From assembly GCA_030549495.1 (NCBI GenBank), contig JAUIRK010001056.1:496001-560000 (forward strand): a DNA stretch of 64,000 nt, given 5' to 3'. This document shows, piece after piece, positions 48,169-59,640 of the stretch. Within the stretch, counting starts at the first letter, position 1; each line of letters starts with the position of its first letter. The notes below the pieces were generated by a model. The model saw only the letters and a list, made by a program, of their open reading frames with translations, did no database searches and was not told the origin of the DNA. The position numbers and the translations under genes are program-made. Origin of the DNA: Nectonema munidae. Lineage: Eukaryota > Nematomorpha > Nectonematoida > Nectonematidae.

Positions 48169-48987
48169 CTTTGTTTTAAAATGGCCGCAAGTCCGCGACC
48201 TCCTCTTTTTCTCACAAGTCGCCCATTCATCATCATCCTCGTCGTTTCTGTTGTTGTTCGTTTTTGCTGTTGATGTCACAACCAATCAATCACATCAACG
48301 GTATCTCTATTCCCTCTCTCATTGGATGCTATCTAATTTACCTTTGGAGCGCTTATTCCTATTTCCAACTTTCTACGCAATATTATTTTTATTCCTTCCC
48401 TCGATATTTTGGAAACTGTGTAAAGCAAATCAAAATTGCAAGTGCTTTATTTTTATGAAAAGATATCGTTTTTTAGAACGCTTCCCAAACGCCAATTGCA
48501 CAGCCAAAATATCAAGCCATACATTTGTGGGTTGCGGGGATTTTCTCGACCACCCGCAATTCTATACTTATTTCCTCAACCATCAATGTAACTTATATAA
48601 CAGTAATATTATTTATATAAAGAAAGACCAGTCACAAGCATTCCAATCCGTCCCTAACTTTAATCTATATTTTGTTTTCATATATATATATATATATATA
48701 GATATGCATGATTGCTGGATACTTTTCATTTTTAGGTATGCATCATTCTTATTTTTTCCTACACGTCCACTTCATAGTTCATGAAAATCATATACTTTTT
48801 TGAAATTAAATTTTTTGTACACAAATTTTTATTTGCCTTTATTATTTCAAATATTGTGATAAAAGAAATTTTAAACTTTTTAATGTGTTTTCTGCCTTAT
48901 CAATTTGTGCATTTATATACTTTTCTGTAATAAAGATTCAGATATTTTATTTTCCACGTCTTGAACTTGGTAGTGGTGTGATATTCT
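48169..48987 (+). other. Probable ed 3' UTR
   Basis: Downstream of the ed stop. It has a (TA)n tract at 48678-48700 and a candidate polyadenylation signal AATAAA at 48929-48934. A 207-residue open frame here overlaps the last exon in another frame and looks non-coding. Confidence 0.4.
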
Positions 48988-49000
48988 AACATTTCCAGGC

Positions 49001-49188
49001 GAGCCCCATGGTTGTTAGGGGTTCCCCTCCACTTAAAAATTGGAGGGTGGGGGTTTGATCCCCCATCCCCCCAAAAAAAAAAAAAAAACCAAAAAAAAAA
49101 ATTATTAACTAACTAAATTTATAAAAACACCCTCCCCACCTCTTTTCAACTTCCTTCTTTTTAAAAACTTTAAAAAAAAAAAAAAAAA
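49001..49188 (+). mobile_element. tRNA-like SINE with 13-bp target duplication and A-rich tails
   Basis: The 13-mer aacatttccaggc at 48988-49000 is exactly repeated at 49189-49201. In between, a G/C-rich head has a B-box-like gggggtttgatccccc, followed by an internal A-rich linker (49073-49098) and a terminal run of about 18 A. Perfect duplication plus a poly-A tail is the mark of LINE-mediated retroposition and suggests a recent insertion. Confidence 0.82.
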
Positions 49189-49201
49189 AACATTTCCAGG
49201 C

Positions 49202-51519
49202 ATAATATGTCATCCGTGATACATGAAATATAAATATGCTCTCAGTTATATCAAAATTCTCTCACAAAGAAAAACAGACGTTTTAGCCTGAAAAGATTAA
49301 TATTTGCTTGGTAATAATTATTTCAAAGTTTAAAAATGTATCGCATATCGGCAAATTTTTTTACATCCGCGGATCATCCAGGTTTCACCATGAGCACCCG
49401 CAATTTTGAAACTTTTTTCTATATGCCGCAAAGTTTTCCTGTAATTTTTCAATTTTTACTTTATCCAAAATTTTTAAGATAAGTACGTCTTTATGACATT
49501 ATTAAGACATATACATTGACATCTCTCTTAATTTTTATGATGTTTAAAACTTGCTTTTGCTTAGAATAGCAATTATGATATACGCACCACATCTGCTAAA
49601 AATTAATTCTCACGTCCGCTTCCTCGGATACAAAAAATTTCACATCCGATACATCTCTAAAGTTTATATATGTAGTAAAAATGTTCTTTCCTCCTCACAC
49701 TTCAGAACAAAAGTTGTATTTAAACAAAAATTCTACACCATTTGATCCCAGATAACACAGATATTTAGTAATTTGATATGCAACTACATGCGAAAGGTCG
49801 CACGAGCGATTAACTGTAAAGAATTGCGACTCGATATTATAGACAGGTTGTTGTTAAAGCCGGTCCGACTATCTTTAAATCAAGAAATTGTCTGTTCCTT
49901 TAAGATCACTTCGGAATCAAATGAGTTTGCATGAAAATGGTGTGGATTTTTCTTTTTAAAAATAATTGATTGAAAGATGATGGGCGAGAAGTAATAAATT
50001 TATTTAATAATGCTCCTAGGATTAGTTGTGTATCGTATATTATTACTTTTAAAGTTTCCGAGTATGAGTTATATAATTATTTTGAAAGAATATATTTTTT
50101 TCAAATATACAAATACAACCGATTTTGATTTGGCGCAAACTAATATTGCTAAATCAATTATTATTTGTCTGATGAATAGGCGTGCTAATTTTGAAGTTTC
50201 TAAAGTAGAAGAATCGAAAATTGAATACTTTCTTTAGTAAATATTTGCGACTGGTTTCGGAATGTGAACTCTTTTATCGAAAGATTATCAACAGCTGAAA
50301 TGTATTAGAGGAAAGCGAACCGAATGAAAATAACGGAACTAGACCCGATAAAATAGAGTTGTGATAAAAAGAGAAACAAAGAATACATAGCAAACAATTT
50401 ATTGGTCTCTATATATAATTTACTGAAGTAAGTTTGGAGTCAGATTTTGCTTGTAATACTCTCTTTTCCTTTCAAAATATGTGGTTTGCCAGAAAAACAG
50501 ATCAATTTGCTTGCTTTGAAGGGCCATTTTTAGAACAGGAATTATCTGATTTAGATTATGATTTTCAACAAAAAGCAATACCTCCATTATTTTTAATAGG
50601 AGCGTATTCAACAAATTTTATTATACTTTCAGCGCATTTATTGACTAAGTTTATTCGTGATATATCCTTGCTCGATAACACCTATCAATTTACATAATAA
50701 AGAGAAAGGGTTATAAATTTTTACAAAACATAGAGATAATAATTGTTCATATCATTCACATTCATCTTATTCCTTGCTATACATTCTTTAACACCTCTCT
50801 CATCCATCACAATTGTAAGCGAGTTCCCTTACAAGAACTGCATCCTTCATTTAGCTGAGTGAATATCTTGAAGTACGTCAAAACTTTAGCTTTGATATGA
50901 TTCCATACATCAAAGTTTCAAACCAAAAAAATGACATAATTGAGTCAAAATGAGTAGAAAAAATGTGACCAAAATTATTTTGTTAATCTTTCAGAATAAT
51001 ATTGGAAAAAGATTCCAATATCAATTTTGAAAATTCTTGTAACTGATGCATAAATTAATAGTAGAAGCGAAATTGATCCATAGGTATTGAGTATGCTACG
51101 CGCCCCAGCACTTACTAACAATCCACAACCTGACTACAATCCAATCATTTTAATCAAAAAATTCTTCTAAGTATCTAAGTGAACATCAAAGTTATATTAC
51201 AAATGCAAGAAAAGATTGTGGAATTAGAGTATAGAATGTTATATTAGTGAAAAATCATTTGTTTTTAAGGAATGATGGAGCGAAATTTTTTAATTTATTA
51301 AAATATAATAAAAGGAGTGATGGTAAAGCATTTATAATCAAATAAAAAGTAATACATTTTAAAGTTAGTTGATGTAGAAATTGGCATAAATACGAGACTA
51401 TTATGATAAGTTTTATGATAAAAATAAAATTCCCAAAACACATTATATTTGTTTGCCTCATCTTAATTTTTTGAAATGTGTTTCAATACAAAAGATTTAA
51501 AAGTAACTTTTACATATCT
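49202..51519. other. Intergenic; no gene recognised
   Basis: Open frames at 50010-50237 and 50434-50697 are protein-like in parts but match nothing I know and may be transposon debris. Confidence 0.35.
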
Positions 51520-51760
51520 TGGGTTCGATCCCCAAGGCTCCCGACTCTTAAAAACAAAATCACGAAAACTGTGATGACCATCCCAAACGTAATGCGAGCA
51601 CAAAGCCTTACAGCTAAAAGTGCTTTGACATCCAACTAACATGTCTTAAAAGGAAGCAGGTCAATTAGGCCTCTAAATATTGATATTAATATTGCCTTGA
51701 GGCCGAATTGCTCCTGGACCCATTTTATAAAAGCCCAATTTTTGTATAAGTTTTTAGAAA
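51520..51760 (+). repeat. Possible tRNA-derived SINE, second type
   Basis: A B box, cttgggttcgatccccaagg, is followed by about 200 bp with the body gcctctaaatattg...gccttgaggccgaattgctc. No A box or target duplication was located. Confidence 0.35.
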
Positions 51761-53285
51761 GTAAAATTAATATATCAATTTTATTTTGTAATATTCTTCC
51801 CTATGATTTTCTGGATAAGCCTCTTATTCACACTTCTTAATCTTACGGAGTAAGATATAAGCGCTTTTTGGAAATCTTCTTCCTTTCATCCCCTATTATC
51901 TTTTTTTTATTTAATTTAATGTTCTGTCTTTGGTTATATTCTATACATATATTTATTTTTTTTTGTGTGTAAACCCAAAAATCCATCAATTTTAAGTGTG
52001 GCCATTTTTACATTTTACGTCATCCATAACAGTTTACTTTTTGTATTCAAGTGTTTTTTTAAAAGTATGCCATGCAAAGAGACCGTATAAATATATCTCG
52101 TGTGTTTCTGTGCAGTGTGTATTTGTATGTTGCAAACTTATGATTACAGACCAGGTTGTCTTTATGAATTCTAGAAAAACTCAAGATTATATTAAAAACA
52201 AACCTAGACTTAGTGAATAAAACCCAAGATTAATGAAATATATTGAAAAATAAAGAAATTTGGGTATTTCATTTACTAAAAAGTCCGAGATTTATTATCT
52301 TTTTCAATCTATTTATCTTTTGCTCAATCTTGTAAATCTGACAGTAGTCCTTTTTGGTTTCCAAGTAACAACATATGACGTATTATTTTTCATTGTGTTG
52401 TTTTGCCAGAACATGTAGTGTTGATTTGAGAAAAATATCGTTAATGAGTACTATTTTCATAAATTTAGATTAATTTAAATACTTGGAACGATTTATGAAC
52501 CCGTCTTAAATTTCGCATAATCTTTATCAATATTCTGATATTTTTAAATTTTCATCATAATTAAAATTCGTTATTTTTTTTAAAGATTTTACTTTAAAAA
52601 AATAAAAGAAAACTTTAAACATTAAGAAAGAATTTAGTTTGCCTAAGTAAAGCTTAGATTCTAGACTAGAAGCTCTCCAGTTCAAGTCTCTTGAATCCAT
52701 TATTGTTTAAACTGTTTCGTACAAATTGATTTAAACTTGTGGAAATAAGGAATCTATACAGCATATTTTAGCCACGAAAAAAGTAAAGTATTTGAATGGT
52801 TAAAAACTACTAGTAAATATTTGAAAAAACCCAACATTAAAACCTAAGAAACTTAAAAATCAAGATCTTGGTTTAATAACCAAGGAATTGTACCCCTGTT
52901 ACAGACTGTTTTTAGTTCCTATTCCGATTCATGTATTGCTTCCTTTGATATCGATTTTTAAACAGCTCGCCAGAAGGTTCTTATTAAATTTTGAAGACAT
53001 TCAAAGAAACAGCATTGATCACATTTTACAGAAATAAATGATGCAACACACGAGTGCAATTATTTCAGAAAATAAAGAGAATAAAGATTGAAGAAGGGAT
53101 GAAGTGTTTCGTTTTCTTGGGATTGAGTAAGTGAATTTAATTCATCCCTTTATTATACTCTACGGGCAGGGTTTATGATAAAATAATCTCAGTCCAAACT
53201 TGAGCTCATAACAATGTACTAAAATTGTAAGAAATGCTTTGACAAAAGGAAGTAGAAACTTCCATATCTGCACTGATGAACTTTT
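51761..53285. other. Intergenic; no gene recognised
   Basis: AT-rich with only short open frames. A tRNA-like ccagttcaagtctcttgaat at 52678 is too degraded to call. Confidence 0.35.
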
Positions 53286-53294
53286 ATGATAAGT

Positions 53295-53372
53295 CGATGG
53301 CATCGCCGGGATTCGAACCCAAATGCTTTGGATCCGTAGGCGACGCCTCTACCTATCAGCCCACCAGCTTAT
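53295..53372 (-). pseudogene. tRNA-Arg(ACG)-like pseudogene or SINE head
   Basis: On the minus strand it reads gctggtgggctgataggtag, an anticodon-loop-like cctacggatcc, and a good T arm, tttgggttcgaatcccgg. The acceptor and anticodon stems do not pair well, so it is unlikely to be a working tRNA. The loop CTACGGA resembles tRNA-Arg-ACG. Confidence 0.4.
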
Positions 53373-54244
53373 ACTATATAATATGCTTTATGCTGAAAAA
53401 AATCTTTCAATGAATAGACGAGAATCGTATAGTTCAATCATCTAAAGGATTTTTAGGAATAAATTTCCTTTTGTATTTTCCAATGTTTAACAATTTATTG
53501 TAATTTCCAATGTTTAACAATGGCCAAAATGATAAATATGCTATCGAAATACTTAATTTACTGACAGGTGAAATATTTTGAGTGAATTAAACACCAAAAG
53601 TTGGTTGAAAATAATTAGCAAAGAAATACTTCAAGTAGAATTTACTTTAAAGTTTATATATTCGCATATAGATATATATTCACAGTTTTTTCAATTTTTT
53701 TTCACAAGTTCGGTTTATTTTCTCAAAAAATGAACATCTTTAGTAAATTTGGCATATTTTCAAATGGAAAACCTTTTTATAAGTATTACAATAAAACATT
53801 TAATTTTGACATGAGCCGTCTTACACAAATCATTTTATTATGATGAAATTATGGCTTGGAAAGAAGGTGATATTCTTGATGGTGATTGAAAATTTTGTTC
53901 TTTCTGAATCAATATCTTTGCTTTGGATAATTTTTACTTTTTTATGATTCTTTTTGAATTTTTTACACTAAATTTAAATTCTGCCTTAGAAATAAGTTCT
54001 ATTTTAATAAGTAACAATAATTTATTATAAGACCAATGTTTATTTTGAGAAATTTGGGATGTATCCCCTGCATAGAGGCATACTTGGGCGTATATTTATT
54101 TACTGAGTATGTCAGCAGTGGCACCATTGTAAAATATGGGCATTTTTTGTCACTATACTCGATGGCTTATAAAATATGCAGGGCTAGTGTGTGTCACGAT
54201 TATGAAATTTGCGTTATTTGATTCTTCCGTAAGAATCAATATAA
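53373..54244. other. Intergenic between ed and mannosidase II
   Basis: AT-rich. Includes the direct repeat ttccaatgtttaacaa twice at 53479-53520. No gene recognised. Confidence 0.4.
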
Positions 54245-54250
54245 TTTATT
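54245..54250 (-). terminator. Candidate polyadenylation signal of mannosidase II
   Basis: TTTATT on the plus strand is AATAAA on the minus strand, about 107 nt past the stop codon, a normal spacing for a short 3' UTR. Confidence 0.4.
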
Positions 54251-54356
54251 TGTATAATATAGGTGAATCACAGATTTAATCAATGAGGTAATGATTTGAC
54301 CAATAAATTGTTTTTAAATGATATAATTGATGTGCGCGGTGCACTCACTCACTCAC

Positions 54357-57300
54357 TTAAAGAAGCAGTTTAAATGCTTCAATTTCATACCTCTTTAATC
54401 TGATTGGGATTGAAATTGGCTCGAAGTCATCTACCAAGTTTAGAGAAGATCTAACGATTTTTCTATACTTTATACTTTTTAGGAGTTGATGTAGATCCGT
54501 CAAATAGCTCCCCATTTTACACTCGGTCCCACAAGATAAGGCACAATCGAAGGCAAGTTTATGGAGAATTAGGCCAATGTAGAAGCCACCATTTGTGCGC
54601 ATAGCCTTCAAATTCAAGAGGTGAAGGTCGTGTGGAAATGAGGAATGTCTGGGTGCTTGCATCCTAGCCTCAACGATGGATGACGAATCCTCAAAGGAAA
54701 AGTGGTGAGTAGGATAATTCAGTTTTTGCATCATCATGTGCGCTTTGACGGATAAATGAGACTCTCTCAAGTACATAGGAACACCTGTCATCACTTCTTC
54801 AAACAAAAGACTGAACTTTTCCGTGACGATTTTGTTGTCGCGCAGACCTTGTTCCAGTCCTTTGTGATCATCCTTGAAAAGTATGCGATCCATGATGACT
54901 TCCAAGTGTCCTGTTTTCAAAGAGGAGGAAGCCAATGCTTGTGCAGAAAGTAAAGTGAATCTCTGAAAACGATCTTGGAGATAGGAAAAAGATGTCATCG
55001 GGTAAAATTTTGCATCTAATTTGGACGTAGGCGAAACCCACCTCTTGATCGAATGAAGGCCATTTGAATCAACGTAGAATGAATGATCATTTTCAATGTT
55101 TGTGCCAACACTCATGAAGATGCTCATATCCTTTTGCCGGCGAATGTCAATCGTGTTTTCGATATTGATTTCTGGAAAGCGCGATCCTGCCCAAAGAATC
55201 TCCACTCGATGAATCACATGATGAAGCCTGACGTACAATAGTGTCATGATGGCGCTCCTGATGACGATAAAATCTTGAGACTTTGTGAAGACCTGCTTCC
55301 TACTCAAACGTTGGATATATGCTCCGCCAGTGTCTCTGTAATGACCAAATTTAATCACACATTTCCAAGTTTGATTGGTAACAACATTTGCAATGGTGTT
55401 GAGTAAAAATGTGCTGTCACTCATTCTGAATTGATATGGACCATTACTGATCAAGTTTTGAATGGATTCTCTTTGAGAGATAGAAAATTTATATTTGTAG
55501 CTGGACAATTCTTTGTATAAATCGGAAGAACTAACGAAAATATCGGGTCTAATTTCGTAGGGATCTTTTTCAGGAGAAATTATCACGTTAGTGATGGACA
55601 AGGCCTTTAACTGTACCTTAAAAATAATCTCATATTTCTTTCCAAAAGTCATAGACTTCTTGTTGATGACTGGGTTTAATTGATGATGTATCAATTTTCC
55701 ATCTTGAAGCTTTAGTTTTATTTCTGGGGTATCACTTAAAATAGACAAAATTTCATCTCTATCAAACTCTAAGGAATTAACAATACTCAATAATTTGGGT
55801 TTAGCATCTGCTAATTGTATGCTTATTTTATAATCTTGAGAAAAATTAAACAAATGCCCTTCGAATTCGTCATCTGACCATCCAGAAAAGGTTCTCTTCG
55901 GGTGAGGGGGAAAATTCAATTGATGAAAAGATTTTTGACTAAGAATAATATACCGGAGGACTTGTTTTGAATACTCAATTGCAGTTAGAATGTATTTACT
56001 GGTATCCCGGACAACAAAGTCTTTAGAAGTGCCTGTAATCGTGTCATGATGTTGCAAAAAAGCTAAATTTTTTCTAGAAACTTCCAATAATTCATAAATT
56101 TCATGCAATTCTTTCTCTTCCACTTCATTTGATTGCTTAAGAATAACGAGTGAGAAGAAAATTTCGGCACTTCTGAGTAGTGCTTGCAGTTTGCGCGACA
56201 AAATTTTATAGAAAGGTCTGGAAGTGAAATAGCCACTCCAATTATCATTCTCGCTGCTCGCATACACAAAGAAGTCTCCGGTCAAAGTAGGATACTGAAT
56301 TGTGTGCTTCTTCAGTTCTTTGAAGTAGTCGTTAAGTGTCCCAAATTGAATGATGGTGTTGAAACGGGAATGTGAGTTTATGTAATCCATGAGGCGTTCG
56401 TAATTTTCCTGCTGTAGACCCCACTCTCGGTAATCTTTGTACCTGAAGTCATCGCCCAAAGGAACAATGAGAACCCGTGTCCTGTACAAAGTACTCTTCA
56501 TCTGGTACATGGAAATGAGTTTTTCTGCCATCTCCCTCACATTCGCCTCATTCACTTCGTTGATCAATTTTGGACAGCCATACTTTAAAACCCTATAGAA
56601 GTCGAATACACAGCAAGACATGCTCTTAGGCCCACACGTGTTCAGGATATCGTAGTGGCCGTAAGCCATAACTTGAGTGAATAAGCCAGCACTCTCTCTA
56701 GGCCATTGCTGTTCCCACACAAACTGCAGCTTCTTCTCCTGCCTTAACTTATCCTTGAGAGAAAAGTGGATTCTGTTGATGAGAACGGATGAAAAGTTCA
56801 TCTTCTGCAAAATATAGGTATTACTGGAAGAGTGCCCGAAGGGATCGATAAGCCAGGCGTGATTCGGTCTTACGCCAAAGGTTGAGTTAATCCAGTGGAT
56901 GCCAGTGAGCAGTTGATCTATGATGCTGTAGTAGTGCGTTGTGGCCTCATCATTCATGACCCAACCTCCATTTATCAACTCCACATTCCCATTCTTCACC
57001 AAGTCTTGCATTTTTTCTCTGCTCTCTGTGGTAGCATCGCGCCACCACCTCTCCAAAAAGCACGTTTCTCCATACACAAACTTCATTGATGAATCATCGT
57101 CAGACATGAAGCTAACCATGTTGTCGAAAATGCTTCTACTATCTTCCCTGTAATAATCTTCAAACGTTTTGACCCAGCCAGGATCGGTATGAGAGAATGG
57201 AACGATGAAAACCTTCAGTACCTCTTGCCTGCCTTCTGGAGCACGATCATAGTAAATATGGTCTTCGATCACAACACTACTGTTTTTGCCATTTGCTTTC

Positions 57301-57474
57301 TCTTCCAAGGTGTACGGCTTTTTGGGATGAAGACAGATGAACTCGTTTTTTCCATTCAAAGCACTGTTCTCTTCCTTCTTTGACCAACCACAACAAGGTT
57401 TACTGTGACGCCAGTATTGAAGCAAATAAATTAGCACCGAGGAAAAGAGGATTGCCTTTAAAATTGTATACTCT
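54357..57474 (-). CDS. MAN2A1: Golgi alpha-mannosidase II (GH38), large 3' exon
   Basis: This enzyme trims two mannoses from GlcNAcMan5GlcNAc2 in the medial Golgi on the way to complex N-glycans. Counting from the codon at 57437, the GH38 zinc ligands and catalytic residues are in place: SHTDPGW (H83, D85), nucleophile Asp in WLIDPFGHS (D198), acid/base in PLGDDFRY (D330), and the last zinc ligand in LQHHDTITGT (H464). Supporting residues R222, Y262 and D263 are also present. The DPGW version marks the Golgi rather than the lysosomal class. The codon at 57437 is GTG, not a start: the frame stays open upstream and encodes TILKAILFSSVLIYLLQYW, the type II signal anchor, back to a ttttcag acceptor at 57475-57477. 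So the start Met is in an unseen upstream exon (phase-2 intron). Otherwise no intron interrupts the 1,026 codons plus stop. Confidence 0.93.
57438..57474 (-). other. MAN2A1: Mannosidase II signal-anchor segment (upstream of any internal start)
   Basis: In-frame extension of the large exon with no ATG. It supplies the first part of the single membrane-spanning helix expected for a type II Golgi enzyme. An in-frame TAG lies just beyond the acceptor, so the sequence upstream of 57474 is intron. Confidence 0.7.
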
Positions 57475-57477
57475 CTG

Positions 57478-58104
57478 AAAACATTCTTAAAAGTTTGTCT
57501 CTATATTCAAAAAAAATAAATCTAATTAATCAATCAAATTTAAAAAAAAACCACCTTGGTTGAATAGAAATATCCTTAAAAAGGAGGGTAACAGACCCCT
57601 AAGCTGAGTTATTATTGGAGAGGTGTCTCATTAGCCCCACAATGAAAGTTACACAACAAATGTGTTATGATATGACTATATTTATATATATATATATTTA
57701 GTTATGATGTGATTATGATTTTACTGAATTTTATTCATTTTTAGTGTTTTAACATTAAAACAATTTTACATTATTGGTTGCAGAACTCTGGAAAAATGCG
57801 AAATTATATTTACTTTTTGGTGATATACGCGTCCTTCAAATGTGCATTCGGACAAATATTTGTTAGATAAAAATTTTATTCGGCCAAATGTGCGTCGGCT
57901 AAATGTCCTTTTGGCCAAATGTTCGCTCAGCCAAATGTCTATCGGCCAAATGTCAATGTGCCGCGACAAAAGCCAACTTAAAAATTTTAATATAACATTT
58001 GACACAAAAGCCTTTTTGAAGTCCATGTAAATATCGTCTTAAGAAAATACCGATTTAAAAACAATTTTTCAAGTATTTTTTAAAAAATTTATTTAGAATC
58101 ATTA
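57478..58104. other. 5' intron of mannosidase II; no exon recognised
   Basis: Includes a (TA)n tract at 57679-57699 and a stretch at 57840-57962 in which ggccaaatgt / cggctaaatg is repeated about six times as a degenerate decamer array. Confidence 0.4.
57885..57962. repeat. Degenerate tandem repeat, GGCCAAATGT unit
   Basis: Copies such as cggccaaatg, cggctaaatg, tggccaaatg, cagccaaatg and cggccaaatg follow each other with spacings of 10-20 bp. Confidence 0.55.
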
Positions 58105-58445
58105 TTCCATCGTGGGCCGGGTGCTTGAATAAGATTGTTTAGATACTGGGCTTGGAAGTGACAAGATTTGGCGTTCGGTCCAGAACCAAGCCTTTTGGTG
58201 AAATTGCGTCTCGTGGACAGTGGCGTAGCCAGAGGGGGCAAGGGCGGCAGTGCCCCCCCCCCCAAATACCTTTTCTGCCCCCCCCCCCCCCCAAATAATT
58301 TTATTTCCAATATGCTTGCCCGCCTAAATTCCTTGCATGCCCCCCTAAATTCCCTGCATGCCCCCCCCCCAACTTCCATTTTTTGGCTACGCCACTGCGT
58401 CGTGGATGAGAACACTCCAAAGTACCTTTACTTTTACCTTCGTTA
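58105..58445 (+). mobile_element. tRNA-derived SINE, family A, copy 5, split by a MITE
   Basis: The left part (gatactgggcttgg...gttcggtccagaa...aaattgcgtctcgtgga) and the right part (atgagaacactccaaagtac then ctttacttttacc) match family A when the 58218-58397 insertion is skipped. Confidence 0.6.
58218..58397. mobile_element. CAGTGGCGTAGCC hAT-like MITE nested in a SINE
   Basis: 180 bp with near-perfect inverted ends: cagtggcgtagccaga at the left and ttggctacgccactg at the right. The flanks ctcgtgga and gtcgtgga suggest a roughly 8-bp target duplication with one change. The interior has two long C runs (58250-58263 and 58278-58292) and the direct repeat ccctaaattccttgcatg / ccctaaattccctgcatg. 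Confidence 0.75.
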
Positions 58446-59600
58446 TCATTTAATTTCTGCTTTAATGATTTTTTTTTATTTTTTTATCCCCAGTAATGTC
58501 TTAACTTAACAATTGTTTCTTGCACATAAGTTAACTTACTATTTAAATATCTAGCCAACTAACTAGGTAGCAAATTTGAAAAGACCAAGTAGATCCTTGA
58601 CTCAAGGAGTCCTGCTATCCAATCATGAGTATCTGGACATAATAGCTTCAGATAAGAGCATACATACATAAAATTGAAATATATTTTTACTCGAAGATTC
58701 GATTTATAACAAAAATTATTTACGATTTCGCGTGAACAATTTTGACTTATAGTCAAGTCCTTAAAAATTTTGAAAAAAATATGTATTAAAATTACTACAA
58801 TAATTGTAAAAAAAAGGAGTAAAGTACATTTTATAACTTTTATTGTTATTACTACCATTCAAAAATAGATTAAATTATAATTTTACTATCGAAAATGGGA
58901 ATGGTATCGCTTTTCTTATTGAATTGTTGCTATTACTATACTTACTTCTTTACGTTTCCTATGGAAATAAGCAATGGTGTGACTTGCTCCATAGAATATA
59001 TGAAAGGTGATACATTACGCGACTCCCCCATACTGCGCTAATAATAATCTCTTGGCTAGTTAACGGTGCTGCAAGTTGGTATGATGTAGTGAGGGGTTTC
59101 TTCTACTACCCTTCTTCCTCTGTTTACTAATCACCTTAATACGAGTAAAAAATGTTTACGTTGGTGTGAACAAAGAGAAGTGTGGTGCATCTATCATACA
59201 TAAGCAAAAAAATTTTGCATTGTGGAATATTGCTTGACTTATACTTGAGGTAATCAAACTTCTAGCCAATTTGAAGAAAATGTGTCCTCCTCTGATACTC
59301 GAGATGGACTTGTATTGAAGAAAATCTAAAGTTAATTCATAATCGGATGATAAAATAATACTAATTGTATTTCTTTCCTTCTTTTTTTCATTTTTCGTTT
59401 GATAGGACCATTCTCAAAAGGCAAAACTAGAAGGGCTATCTTCTAAATATAGAATTGAAAAAGAGGCGTAATCTGAAGCGTTTTTAATCTTTATTCAAAT
59501 ACCCCTCAATAGTTCGACATGGTTTCATGCGAGATATTTACTTAGTTTGTTTGACAACTAGAACGTTTGGCAAACCATATTCAGTTTCGATTCCCTGTGT
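58446..59600. other. No gene recognised
   Basis: AT-rich DNA with only short open frames. The mannosidase II start exon and promoter could lie here on the minus strand but were not identified. Confidence 0.35.
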
Positions 59601-59640
59601 TTTGTTTCCCGGTAAGTTGATTCTGGGTTGTTTGATTCCA

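Noticed and set aside
48161-48784. 207-residue plus-strand open frame
   Set aside because: It starts inside the last ed exon in another frame, includes a (TA)n tract read as Ile-Tyr repeats, and resembles no family. Most likely 3' UTR.
53295-53372. Functional tRNA-Arg gene
   Set aside because: The T arm is good, but the acceptor and anticodon stems do not pair, so it was called a pseudogene or SINE head.
56063-57383. Plus-strand and alternate-frame open frames opposite mannosidase II
   Set aside because: They are shadows of the conserved GH38 coding frame.
57435-57437. GTG at 57437 as the mannosidase II start codon
   Set aside because: It falls in the middle of the signal-anchor helix; the reading frame and hydrophobic segment extend upstream to a splice acceptor.
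58089-58509. Gly-rich (minus) and Pro-rich (plus) open frames of over 100 residues
   Set aside because: They are translations of the C runs and inverted repeats of the nested MITE.
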